Shown here: piece by piece, positions 12,499-30,699 of the stretch | Position numbering within the stretch: position 1 is the first letter of the stretch | How the letters are laid out: each line of letters begins with the position of its first letter | DNA from: Triplophysa rosa | Taxonomy: Eukaryota; Chordata; Actinopteri; Cypriniformes; Nemacheilidae | Reading direction: 5' to 3' | DNA: 64,000 nt | Assembly: GCF_024868665.1 (NCBI RefSeq) | Contig: NC_079896.1 | Span: 215,740 to 279,739, forward strand | Program-made: the position numbers and the translations under genes | Notes under the pieces: generated by a model | What the model was told of the DNA's origin: nothing | Seen by the model: only the letters and a program-made list of their open reading frames with translations | Databases searched by the model: none

Positions 12499-13956
12499 GG
12501 CTTTGGTTGACTATCCCCGTGGGGACAGTCCATAGGCGTAATGTTTTCATACTGTACAAACTGTATATTCTATCCCCTATCCCTAACCCTATCCCTAAAC
12601 CTAAAGATCATAGAACACTTTTTGCATTTTTAGATTTGTAAAAAATATTGTTCTGTACAATTTATTAGCTTTTTTGCCCCTGGGGACCTCAATTTTGGTC
12701 CCCACGGTGACACGAGTCCCCATGTGTTGGTGTGTATTCAGGTTTAGGTCCCCACCGGGATATACAAACATGAACACACACACACTCACACTCAATCTGT
12801 GTCGAGTCACTCGTGTATTTCATTGAGAGACCTGCTGTTTGCGTGACGCTTGCGTGTGTTCTCTCTGCTGTCCTGTGCAGCTCTGATACAGACGTGCTCG
12901 GAGGACACGCATGGCCGTGTCTCGATTCTTTAACTGAGAGCGAAACTGCTGACATTCTGCTACAGTCCCTGAAAACACACACAGCCACATCATTACAGCG
13001 CTCCAGCAGCATCAATTCAATTCAATTCAATTTTATTTATATAGCACTTTTCACAATGTGCATTGTTCCAAAGCCGCTTCACAGGAGCAAATAAGAAAAA
13101 CACAGAAAGGTAAAACACAGCGCAGTGCATGGTGTTTATAGACCAAGCAAGATCATTATAATAAATAATATCTAATAAATAAATGAATAAATAAATGCAG
13201 TCTCCCGGTGAGCAAGCCAACACTGCACTGTTCTGCTGTGGCGAGGAACCCAAACTCCAATGCTGAATAATGGAGAGAAAAAAACCTCGGGAGAAACCAG
13301 GCTCAGCCGGGAGGGCCAGATCTCCTCTGACGTGTCATAGCTGCACTCAGTGACCCCGACCAAAGCCACCGAGCAACGTCAGTGATGAGTGAAATCATGT
13401 TACCTGTGGGCAGGTGAAGGATTCTCACGGCGCTGTCAGTGGTGTTGACGCTCTGTCCGCCTGCTCCTCTGGATTTAAACGTGTCTATTCGCAGCTCTCG
13501 GGGCTCGATGTGAATGTCAACCTGTGTAGAGATATTCAAGATCATGCAGATGATGAAAAGCCTGTCATCTGTTCAGACATGCAATTAAACTGATTAACCA
13601 ATATGTGAAATGTTTCATGTTGACCGAATAAACATCTCAGCGTGGGTCAGTGACGCTGTGTCTCACATCATCCGGCTGCAGCAGGACGATCACCGTCACC
13701 GTTCCCGTGTGAATGCGCTGCATGCGAGACGACAGGCCGACTTCAGGAATCCTCTGAACTCTGTGTGTGCCGCCCTCAAACTTCAGCCAGCGATACACAC
13801 TGTCCCCCGAGATCCTGACGGCTGCGTGATGAAGACCCCCTACAAACACATATCACCTGTGACATCATCATCACATCAAACACACACACACCTCACCTGT
13901 GACATCATCATCACATCAAACACACACACACCTCACCTGTGACATCATCATCACAT

Positions 13957-13994
<38 letters not shown>

Positions 13995-14824
13995 CATCAC
14001 CTGTGACATCATCATCACATCAAACACACACACATCACCTGTGACATCATCATCACATCAAACACACACACCTCACCTGTGACATCATCATCACATCACA
14101 CACACACCTCACCTGTGACATCATCATCACATCACACACACACCTCATCTGTGACATCATCATCACATCAAAAACACACACACACACACACACGCACGCA
14201 CGCACGCACGCACACACCACCTGTGACATCATCATCACATCACACACATCACCTGTGACATCATCACACACACCTCACCTGTGACATCATCATCACATCA
14301 CACACACACCTCATCTGTGACATCATCATCACATCAAAAACACACACACACACACACACACACGCGCACACACACGCGCACACGCACGCGCACACGCACG
14401 CGCACACGCACACACACACGCACACACACACGCACACACACACACACACACACACACGCGCACGCACGCACGCACGCACACACCACCTGTGACATCATCA
14501 TCACGTCACACACATCACCTGTGACATCATCACACACACCTCACCTGTGACATCATCACACACACCTCACCTGTGATATCATCATCATCATCACATAACA
14601 TCAAACACACACACACACGCACGCACGCACGCACGCACGCACGCACGGCAACGCACGCACACACACAAAGCACACACACACACACCATCACACACACACA
14701 CACACACACACTCACACTGTCATCAACACATATCAAACACACACACAACACACACAGCGCACACGCGCACACGACACCACACACCACACACACACACCCC
14801 ACCTGTGACATCATCATCACATCA

Positions 14825-14859
<35 letters not shown>

Positions 14860-15771
14860 CACCTGTGACATCATCATCACATCAAACACACACACCTCAC
14901 CTGTGACATCACATCAAACACATCAATCAATTCAATGACTCACAGCTCAAGAGAGGATGATGATAAAATTCTGGTACCATAATCAGCTGCAGTATAATTG
15001 AAAATGTCAAAGTGCCAGTTTTTGTAGTTGGCGAAGTGCTGGTACATGCCGAGCATCTCTCTGGTGAACTGCTGACAGATGTCACCCGCAGAAAACACAC
15101 TCATGAGCTTCTGCCACATACACACACTTGATCAAACTCTGAATGCGTACCATCACAAACCTCCAGTGGTTCTTCCTGCTGCCACCTCCAGAATGACATT
15201 TTTACCATCATCACCATCATCAGTGTGAACCAGAGTCTCAATCAACTGAGAAACACACACTCACGGTGTCATACAGACTCACAAGCACGTGTTATTTATT
15301 ATAATCTATCCAGAAGTGAAACACCTCTTTCTTCAGCTGCTGTAATCTTCTGCTGATGTCTGCGTGTTCCTCTCGCAGCAGTGAAAGCATCTGCTCCTCT
15401 TCTGCACTGTCTGACACACACGTGAAACATCATTTGGTTTGCGGTAAAAGAGTAAATAAAGTGAAGTTAGACTTACTGTGAATGAGTGTCTCTATATCTT
15501 TCTCTTCTCTCATCGCGTGTTGAGTTCTGTCAAACGCATCAACGACACGCGACAGGTGAACGAGTTTATGATTTAAACCTTTGCGTTCAGATTCACTCAC
15601 CTGCTCGCGCTCTAAACGACTCGAAACACACCAATATTCATCTAACACGCGCTTAATGTGTTTCTGAACTGCCTCGTGCTTCAAGAAATCGTCAGATTTG
15701 TAAGACTTCCATCTTCTGACAGTCTGAAGCGACGCGACCCTGCGCAGAACCCACGCCATCAAAACAGACAT
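12149..15771 (-). CDS. mtrf1: Mitochondrial peptide chain release factor 1 (mtRF1), nine exons
   Basis: Class-I release factor homologue of the mitochondrial ribosome. Exons from 5' to 3': 15477-15771, 15325-15410, 15161-15245, 14978-15085, 13667-13839, 13404-13521, 12832-12968, 12323-12421 and 12149-12250; 400 residues in frame. The N-terminus is basic and Trp/Arg-rich, as expected for a mitochondrial presequence. The catalytic GGQ is at about 270-272 ([15 protein letters not shown]). The [15 protein letters not shown] and [16 protein letters not shown] motifs identify mtRF1 rather than mtRF1L. The C-terminus has [11 protein letters not shown], then [20 protein letters not shown] replaces the more usual GGQHVN. 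Exon 4 is odd: the frame needs a splice before GTGACATC, but the intron ends in GG, not AG. AATAAA on the minus strand lies at 12033-12038. Confidence 0.93.
12440..12498 (+). repeat. CA microsatellite in mtrf1 intron
   Basis: The tract is an interrupted (CA)n/(CGCA)n run that leads directly into MITE copy 2. Confidence 0.85.
12499..12775. repeat. CA-microsatellite-associated MITE, copy 2
   Basis: This copy belongs to the same family as 5283-5535 and is flanked by CA tracts on both sides. It has the imperfect inverted ends around CCCCGTGGGGAC and CCCCACCGGGATAT and a telomere-like CCCTAACCCTATCCC stretch. Confidence 0.85.
13013..13381. repeat. Teleost interspersed repeat, copy 1
   Basis: The repeat starts with CAATTCAATTCAATTTTATT and TATATAGCACTTTTCACAAT and runs to GACCAAAGCCACCGAGCAACGT. 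A second copy lies at 46913-47300, more than 90% alike by eye. It ends only about 22 bp from an mtrf1 exon edge. The family is not assigned. Confidence 0.85.
13849..14925. repeat. Minisatellite of ACCTGTGACATCATCATCAC units with CA tracts, in an mtrf1 intron
   Basis: About nineteen copies of (A)CCTGTGACATCATCATCACATCA are separated by CA or GCAC runs of variable length. A block at about 14103-14280 recurs at about 14275-14540, so there is higher-order duplication. The array starts about 10 bp from the acceptor of the exon at 13667-13839. Frames inside it are repeat artefacts. Confidence 0.92.
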
Positions 15772-16478
15772 GAAGAATACAGCTTAAATAAGTCCACCCT
15801 TTAAACCTCAATCAACTATCAAAATATGCACACATGTCAGTCAATGCTATTAAACGACAGTTCGCTGAAGAGAGAGAGCAGTAAAATGATGCACGTCACG
15901 TGTCCTGTCAGTTTGCGCACACCGATCGGCGTAAGACATTTATCTTTATCTCATAACTAACAGCTTATTATTGTATCCAAACTATGCCAAATACTAAACA
16001 TTAACCCGCAGCTGGCGTTTAGTGACGCGCATTACAGAAGCAGAGACAGCGCGGTGACTTCTGGGATGTGAAGTTTTCAGGTGCGGCCCAAATCACGCAC
16101 TTATGCACTATTCTACGCCATTTTGAAGTATAAATAGTGTGAGTAGTGCGTTCACATTGAAAATTCTCAAAAAAAGAAGTGCACTTGAAGTGCCGAAAAT
16201 ATGAAGTGTGTGGAACTGTGGACACTTCACGCACTCAACGGTCGCAGTTTCGCTTACGTAGCAGAAGGGAGGCGGGGCTATCAGACGCTGCTCGAGCAAA
16301 ACTCTCCTGCAGAGTGATAACGCTTCAATCTGATGATGACTAATGTAATGTGTTACAAAATAACAAACACTAACAAATATAAACAATTTTAAATAAAAGT
16401 GTGAGGGTCTTAATCTAATAACAGAAACATATCCAACATAGAAATTAAAATTATGGGCCTTTGTATTAGTCGTAAACC
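15772..16478. promoter_or_regulatory. mtrf1 upstream region
   Basis: This is the 5' flank of mtrf1. It contains an E-box-like CGTCACGTG near 15896. From about 16080 to 16300 the sequence resembles degraded repeat DNA (a cluster of GTGCGT/AGTGCAC words). No gene is seen. Confidence 0.35.
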
Positions 16479-18094
16479 TACGAGACTCATTTTTGGGTTG
16501 TTTTCCTCAATATTTCTTTAAGTGCATCAAATTAATATACAACAAAACCTGAACGAAACATCAAGTATTTTTCTTAACAACGCGCATGCGGTGCGACGCG
16601 CTCTTTTTTCAGGAGCGTCATCGAGATGAAAAAGTTTCTTGTCATGTGACAAGAACCAACCAGCCAATACAGACAAGATCAATGAAAATGGAGACACAGA
16701 TGATCACAGCATAACTAAATCTAGTAGCAGAGTTATTGAAAGGTATTTTCAGTGCATATAATCCATATATCCTTTGTTTATACCTCCTCGTCTCAACGGC
16801 TATCGTGGCCCATGGTTGCTTAGCTAAGTTGCCTTATTATATTTACATTTTATTTCTACATGTATATAACACTACCTCTACTTACAACATTATCCATTTG
16901 CACAATACAGTACATACAATCTGTTAATATGTATATTCTACTATATACTACCCTGTACAATGTCTCTTATATGTTATTATGCCCCATTTTCTGTACAGTA
17001 GTCTTTTATTTTATATATGCACATTTTAGAATCTTTTAGACTGTAAATCTTATTATATTGTATTGTCATTGTGTTGAATGTCTGTACTAGAAGCTTCCAA
17101 CACCAAAGAAAATTCCTTGTGTGTGCAAGCACACTTGGCAATAAAGCTCTTCTGATTCTGAAAAAAGTGCAAAAATTTGGCAAATCAGCATTTTGACTAA
17201 TCACTGTAAAATGAGCAACAAGGTAATAGACCAGATAAGGGAGATCTTAAAGTGCAGAGAGATAGCAGAGTCACATTTGAACATTTACTGTAGATAATTG
17301 TTTAGGATATTTATTGTCCTGGGATAGAAACTGTCTCTAAATCTGCTAGTGTGTGTTTTGGCTGATCTGTAACGCCTGCCAGATGGCAACAGTTCAAACA
17401 GACCGTGACCAGAGTGAGAGCAGTCTCTGGTGATTCTCATACCTAACAATAAACCTTTATATTACACACTCACTTTACTTATTTGTACAATCTCTTAGTA
17501 GTTTTAACTTTTTATCAAACTCAGCTAGCCTATAATGTAATATGCAATGATAAGTACAGGTTTTTATTAACTCGGCTTGTTTTTGTAAACAGCTATCATG
17601 CATGTGGAGTTGTATAGAAATGTTTAGTCTTTTATGTTTAACATTTTCATGAACTTAACATTTAACAACTTTCACATTTTTAGTGCAAACAAAGGTGCAA
17701 AATTGTATCAGACGAGCAAAACTAGCTACTCTCACTATGAATTTAAATGGGGGCTATGGTTAAACCTCCCTTGCTGTCAGCTTTGCACACACACACATTC
17801 TTTATTTCATTAACTGCGTGTATACTTCTACATTGCACAGAAATGTCTACCTATGTGTCTGTATGGTTGTTTAGGGATTTAGAGGCACACACCACTGAAA
17901 ACATGTATAATTAGAGAGAGTGGTCTTGTGCTACCACCACTCGTCGTCAGAGGCTGCAGTGCAGCTGAACTTCCGGTGGACTAAAATGCGCTATGTCAAG
18001 AAAAATACTTGATGTTTCGTTTAGGTTTTGTTGTATATTAATTTGATGCACTTAAAGAAATATTGAGTAAAACAACGCCAAAATTAGTCTCGTA
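16479..18094. mobile_element. 1.6-kb non-autonomous transposon with about 97-bp TIRs
   Basis: The left end (16479-16576) and right end (17998-18094) are inverted copies with few mismatches. Both contain ACATCAAGTATTTTTCTT and TTAATATACAACAAAACCT in the same inverted orientation, and the outer termini read TACGAGACT. The interior has no transposase. It includes a LINE-like 3' tail at about 17110-17160 (GGCAATAAAGCTCTTCTGAT) and repeat-like sequence to 17450. I could not define a target duplication. Confidence 0.75.
16800..17162 (+). repeat. Probable LINE (L2/CR1-like) 3' fragment
   Basis: The sequence ends GCACACTTGGCAATAAAGCT then CTTCTGATTCTGA, typical of fish L2/CR1-type 3' tails. No reverse transcriptase frame is present. 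It is nested in the 16479-18094 element. Confidence 0.45.
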
Positions 18095-18646
18095 TACGGT
18101 GGAATATGTAAAATATATATATATAATATATACGACCGTGTTGAATGGGCAGATTTCAAAATAAAAGTTCATGTCAACTTTACAGACGTGGATGGACCGT
18201 GGATATTACGCAAGTGTTTTGTATTTCTTTGAATGCATTTATACACAAATATTTAGTTTAGCTATTGAGTATTTAATATTCAAACAGACCAAACAAAAAT
18301 AGTAAGTGTGTTTTATGTATAAACAAAATTGGGTTATAAAAGACCGCAACATTATAATAAATCCAATGCAATGCCAATCGCTTTACTTTATTATTTATGG
18401 TAACACCAAAGACATAACATATACAAATAATACCCCCCCCAACGAATCCATATTTGTATATGAATACCTGAAAGTCTTTATTTAAATATATAACTTTTAA
18501 CCATTTTTTTCTTTTGGTGCTAAGTTCTGAATACTGTAGTTCATTCATGCTATGCGTTCTTAGTGTGTTTTTATATCTATATTACATTTGTGTAAATGTT
18601 TGTGGCTTTTGGATAAACCTTGATTTTGCAGAGTGGACGCGATGAA

Positions 18647-18656
18647 GTCACGTGAC
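18647..18656. promoter_or_regulatory. ctsa: CLEAR (TFEB/MiT) palindrome upstream of ctsa
   Basis: GTCACGTGAC is a perfect CLEAR element, about 60 bp upstream of the likely first exon of ctsa (about 18711-18749, non-coding). CTSA is a known member of the TFEB-controlled lysosomal network. A weaker GTCACATGAG follows at about 18677. Confidence 0.8.
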
Positions 18657-19001
18657 GTGATCACGGGAAAGTTAAAGTCACATGAGTTTGTGCTTCTGCT
18701 CGAGCAGTTAAACAGCCGGTTTTGGTGTTTTCTCCCACACCTGGAACGGTGAGTTTGGATAAATAATCACGTGTGTTTTAAAATAATTTCAGTCAAATGT
18801 CAAACTGTTTGTTGTGGTTTACTTAAAAAGATTAAAGACGAGTTCACTTCCTGGATTCTCCTCTACCTACAATGATATGAATCTGTGTGTAGATGTCTAT
18901 ACTGTATGTGCTGCTTATGCATTTGATTGGTCAGATTTAGATTGATCTTGGGAAGTGTAGTGTGTTGGAGTGTACAACTGTTGTGTGTTTCTATCTTTCA
19001 G

Positions 19002-25605
<6,604 letters not shown>

Positions 25606-26390
25606 TTCACACTCTTTCAAATCTGAAGTTGCACTGTCACACTGGTTAAAGGTTTCTGTAACTGACTGAATTTAGGTTTCTCTTCCACATGTTTACTGTG
25701 TGTTTTACAGAGTTTAGATGGCTGCCTGTATTATTAGATTAAAGTTATGTTTGTTTGGATTGGACGATGTCTGTGAAGTACCCGCAGACTGTGATGGGTT
25801 GATCAGATGTTGATTATTTACAAATGCATGTAAAGAATCAGTTGAACTGAAGCGTATGCAGATGATTGCACCATTTTAGCTTGTTTATTAAACATGGACA
25901 TTTACAGCAGTGTATGCTGCCTTTTAAATGGTGAGAGATGGTGAATTTAATTGATCACAAAGATTATTTTGTCATTTAGTTTTTATCATAACACCACTGA
26001 ATGCCTGACTACAGTAACTGTTGCCTGTGTTCATCTGTCCTCATTAACTTGATGATGTTTATAGAAACATTTTTTAATTGATTTGTGGTACTTTTAGGCT
26101 CATAAGGGAACAATCTTTGTCATTTATTTTGAATTTTTTTTATAAAATAAATTTTCTATGATTTGATTTTTTTTGTGCACTTATCTGGTTCAATCACTTT
26201 CATTTTAATCATGTAAACATGGTTTGAGATTTATGCAACATTTATTAGTTAATATTTATCTTTATAAGCTATAATATGGTTGTTTAATATTATAGTTCAT
26301 GTAAATCTCCTGGAAAATATATAAATAATACAAAAGGATTAATTCTCTCTCATTAATGAGTAAATGTAGTAGTAACCAAGATAAATAATA

Positions 26391-26509
26391 AAGCAATAAG
26401 CCGTGTGAAGCAGTGGGTTACAGTGCGCTTTATAACGGCACGAGTCATTAAACCCCCTCAGCTGTTATTAAATGCTCTGTAACCCACTGCTTCACACGGC
26501 TTATTGCTT
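26391..26509. repeat. Fold-back element with perfect 33-bp inverted arms
   Basis: The arms at 26391-26423 and 26477-26509 are exact reverse complements (core GCCGTGTGAAGCAGTGGGTT) around a 53-base loop. The repeat-like sequence continues to about 26660 with GGCTCAGCCAATCAGAATCA. It lies between the convergent 3' ends of ctsa and pltp. Confidence 0.9.
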
Positions 26510-27080
26510 TTATAAAACACTTATTCCACATGCGTAGCAAGGTTTCATCAAATAAAGTGATATTCAGGCTACGTAATGCGGTCAACCGTTATAAATCAGG
26601 GTATTTTATAACGGCTTAGAACTCGGCTCAGCCAATCAGAATCAAGGACCAGAACTGACCGTTTTATTAATGGTATTTTTATTGTTAATTCATACTATCT
26701 ACAACTTAACTGTTACCAGTATCAAGGTAAATGATTTCCAACAAAGAGTGTTTTAAACTTTATAGAACAACAACCCAACGTGATTTTAGACACTTGTACA
26801 AAATCAAATACACGGTTTATACATTTAATATTACAGCGGTATGTATGTGTTTCAGTCCAAACCGGTAAGTCAATATAAAACTATTTTACTTATGTAAAGT
26901 AACGTGTGTTGTATACAGGTCTTTTCCGTATATGCAATCTTGAGGACTGAATTCTTGTTAAAGTTGACCAATATCTTGCTTTTCTGGAAGGTTAGTTCAT
27001 AATCTATTGTCCTAATATTATATCTATCCGTATGTTTCATGGAAATGGATGTTAAGGTTTGCACGCCATTTATTCCCTTC

Positions 27081-30000
27081 TCAAATTGAGTTGTCTGAAG
27101 AGCTTGACAGCCGTTTCTCGATTAATTCTCGCAGTCCTGTTCTGAAATGTAGGTTGGCTCCTACGATGATGTAACCCTTTAAAATCAAACATGGAAAAAA
27201 CTGTAAGTGATTGGAGGATTACAACAACACATGTCTTACACGCCTGTCTGTGATTTTCAGATGAACTTTTAACATTGGGCTACATGTATACATCATAGAC
27301 CCTGCGTTGAGTGCTTTGGCTGGTTGCTGTGACGTCAATGGTGCCGCCATATTGGACAGGGCAAGTCTGAGAGTTCAATGTGACGTCTTTATGTGTCTAT
27401 GACTGTGATTATCTGGTTCAGGTGTGTTTTACAAACCAAAGGGCTACAGCTTCAGTTTAAGTGTGAAGAGTTTGACTCACATTGTGATACTCGACCACCT
27501 CCTCGATGAAGTCAATGCCATCTGGAAGAGGAATCTGCACACCACGCTTAGTGTAATCTTACACGAGAACGTCATGAGCATTAGATGAGCACACAGTGTT
27601 CTGATGCTTCACAATGTTTTGTCAGATCAGAGAAATAAAAAATCGTGCAAGGAACCAAATTCACATTTTGGATGACAAGAATCATTATTTGTATTATTTA
27701 ACCTCAGGATATAAAAACATTTTTAAACTATAATAACTAACAATGATAAAAACTGCTTGACTTACTGTTAATGAGAGGAACCACAGATATCTGTAACATC
27801 GTCTTCAGAGGACCCTGCAGTGGAATCAGCTGAGAGCAAAAGGTTCGATAGAAACGTTTGTTATATTTATTTTGCACATTTAAATGATTTTGTATGTTTA
27901 ATTGAAACATCGAATGAAAACAGTCTTACAGCCAATGATTCCAAAGCAGATTGATTGGAGAAGATTTTGAATCTGAAAATCAGGATCATCAGTTCATAAT
28001 GTTACTCGCAAAGCAGGTCTAATGTAAAATACAGTTCTGTGCATTTACCGTCTTAGATCAAGATGGATTGCCAGGCGCTTTCCCTTCATCGACACCTTTG
28101 CGTTAAATTTACCTTCCTAAACAAAAGTGTAAAATATTTCTCGTCATACGTAAATGTATTGGGGGATTGTGTAAACGGGTGTTTTCTAGGTTTATGTTTA
28201 CCATTGTCATGCTGCTGAGCTGAACTGCTGCTTTTCCCGGAGGCAAGACCAGAACTTTGACGTTTGAGTTGACGGAGACACTGGCACCGGAGGTCTTGAT
28301 GGTGGAGCGAGGGGGACCGGTGACCTCTAACTCCAGAGAGATGGGGTGATCCATCAGAGCCGGATTCTGACAACAAAACATCGGGTTCAGACTCTTCAGG
28401 CCTGTGCTATTTGTATTTATGTTGAAAAGTATTATTTCCAACCAGCATCATGATGGTCCCGAAGTAGGTTGTCCTGAGCAGCATCTCCAAATCCTTCGGC
28501 ATCTGTAAAGAGTTAAACAGAAAACATTTAGGTTTTGCCACATTTCACATGAATATGAAAACACGTACCGCGTCTTACCCGTTCATTTGCTATCTGCATC
28601 TGGAACAATCCACCTGTGTAGTAAGCGTAGAGTCCGCTGTCGAAGAAATACTCGGAGAGAGCCAGATAGATCATCCGATCATACTCTCTTACGACTGGAT
28701 TGACAGCGTAGTTCACTAGCGTGTTATTCTCATGCTTAAGATCATAAAACATGCCCTGTCCAAGCGAGAGAAATGAGATTTGAGCGCTTGAGTAGTTCAC
28801 TGTGAGTATACTTCAACGTGTTCTTTCATCAACTAAAAACTGTGAGTATATAGCAGTATAAATGAAAACGTAGTTGTGAACTCGGAGCGTGCTTCTGTTA
28901 CACTTAAACGTGCACTTTCATTAACAAAAACGTGGGCCAATTTAGTACCAAGTAGTACTGAAATTACACTTGCAAGTATACTAGGGCGTTAATATAATTA
29001 CTACATAAATATACTTCAAATAAACTTGAACTTTACTTAAAGTGATAGTTCACCCAAGAATGAAAATCTCTCATCATTTATTTTTAAACCTGTATGAGTT
29101 TCTTTCTCCCGCAGAACACAAAAGAATTTATTTTGAAGAATGTTGGTCAACGAACAGCGCTGGCCCCCATTCACTTCTATTGTATGGACACAAAACCAAT
29201 GCAAGTGAATGGGGTCCAGTTAACATTTTTCAAAATATCTTTTGTGTTCTGCGGGAGAAAGAAAGTCACACAGGTTTGAAATGACAAGAGGGCGAGTAAA
29301 TGATGAACGATCACTTTAATTATATACAGTATGAAGTGAGTTTGAAGTATTACTGCATCATGACATCACCAGAGTTACTACACGTCAACCCAGCACACGT
29401 CACTCACCCTAAAATCCATATCAAGACTGCGTCCGGTCACCACCGGGTCACTCAGCAGTGAGTAATCGATCCCGACATAATTGTCCACCTCCGCACGCAC
29501 TACAAACACACACGTGTGTGTCAGCGTTTCAACATGAACACAACATTAATGCAATAATCAGCTTTCTTCACTAACCGGGAATGGTTTCTAACAGCTGGTT
29601 AACCAAAACCAGTGCCGCGTGATTCAGGGCTGGACAAATCTGATGCAAACAAACAAGTTGATTTGATTTATTCGAACAGTGCGATAGTGAAGTGGGTTTG
29701 GCTTGCTACTTCAGTTAGTTGACTAAACATGGCTTCCCAAAGAACAAAATCTTCAACAAAACCTGTCTGTTTAAAACGAAGCGCATTCCTGTAGTCAAGA
29801 AGGTGGCAAGGAAGTCGTAAACCCTCCTGTGAAAACATTTACACACATCCATCAAATCCCAAACATCACACTCCACAGATTCACTGAACGTTCCAGCAAG
29901 AGTCAAATACCCGAGAGTGCCGCTAAACCTGGCTCTCATCTTAGCGATGGCCGCCTCACAGGTGGCGTTGGCGATCTTCAGGCGTCCCTCCTCGTCTCGA

Positions 30001-30699
30001 CTCAGATGAAGGGCTGTGAAGATGTTGACACCTTCTGCCGAGGCGTTGATAGCACCTTCATCATAACTGACGGACGGAGAGAACACAAAAGACACGCGAG
30101 ATGTAGTAAGAAGACACCTGAAGAATGTCTTCGTCTTCGTCTCAGACATCGGACTTACAAAAGCCAGTATAAGATCTTTCTCTGGAAGTTGAGCGTGATG
30201 GAGGAGTTGTGCACTTCAAAGATGAGCCCGACATCAGGGTGGAAGCGCAGGTCAGAGGTCAGGTCCAGCTCTGTAATCTTCACGCTGTCGAGGGGAACAC
30301 AGACGTTACAGAATCACTGGCGACAGGATCTCTGGGCCGTGACGTGTAAAACCTACTTTTTAATGGTGTATTGGAAACGTCCCTCCGAGCCGCGCATCTC
30401 TGGCATCGTGATGTTACTGATCTCGTCTTCAACAAACTTCTTCGTCTGGGACTTCACTGCGTGTCAACACATCACACTTTAGGATATCAATCTACTATCA
30501 CGTGTGTCAAAATATATCACATCAAAGACATCAATCAGTGCTGCGTTATGAGACAGATGCAGTTTCTGAAGTGTGACGGGCGGCTCTTACACATCTCCAG
30601 TCCTCGGGCTGTGATCCGAATCTTACATCCGGGGGGTTCAGCTAATGTCATGGTGACCGATGAAAGAAGAGCGATAACTGAGACCTCAAACAGTCCCAT
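27081..30699 (-). CDS. pltp: Phospholipid transfer protein, 15 exons
   Basis: Secreted BPI/LBP/CETP-family lipid carrier that moves phospholipids between lipoproteins. Exons 5' to 3': 30591-30699, 30357-30456, 30159-30284, 29911-30066, 29763-29826, 29576-29639, 29408-29499, 28579-28755, 28443-28502, 28202-28366, 28049-28116, 27930-27972, 27766-27829, 27481-27557 and 27081-27176; 486 residues, near the mammalian 493. A signal peptide precedes PPGCKIRITARGLEM. Family landmarks are DEGAINASAEGVNIFTALHL, VYDFLATFLTTGMRFVLN, GIDYSLL, LSEYFFDSGLYAYYTGGLFQ, VQLSSMTM, FSNQSALESLA and RGVQIPLPDGIDFI. The last exon encodes NLHFRTGLRELIEK. On the minus strand AATAAA lies only 6 nt past the stop (27069-27074), so either the 3'UTR is very short or another signal is used. 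Confidence 0.96.
29037..29319. repeat. Cyprinid-type MITE in pltp intron 7
   Basis: The element begins TTAAAGTGATAGTTCACCC and ends GAACGATCACTTTAA, with internal inverted blocks around CTTTCTCCCGCAGAACACAA and its complement. This GATAGTTCACCC family is very common in carp-like fishes. A short fragment recurs near 54017. Confidence 0.8.

Noticed and set aside
13849..14925. CRISPR-like regular array
   Set aside because: Spacers are CA/GCAC runs rather than unique sequences, and the context is a vertebrate intron. It is a minisatellite.
29829..30482. A 217-codon plus-strand open frame
   Set aside because: It runs antisense across three pltp exons and their introns, and the pltp exons match the family residue by residue.
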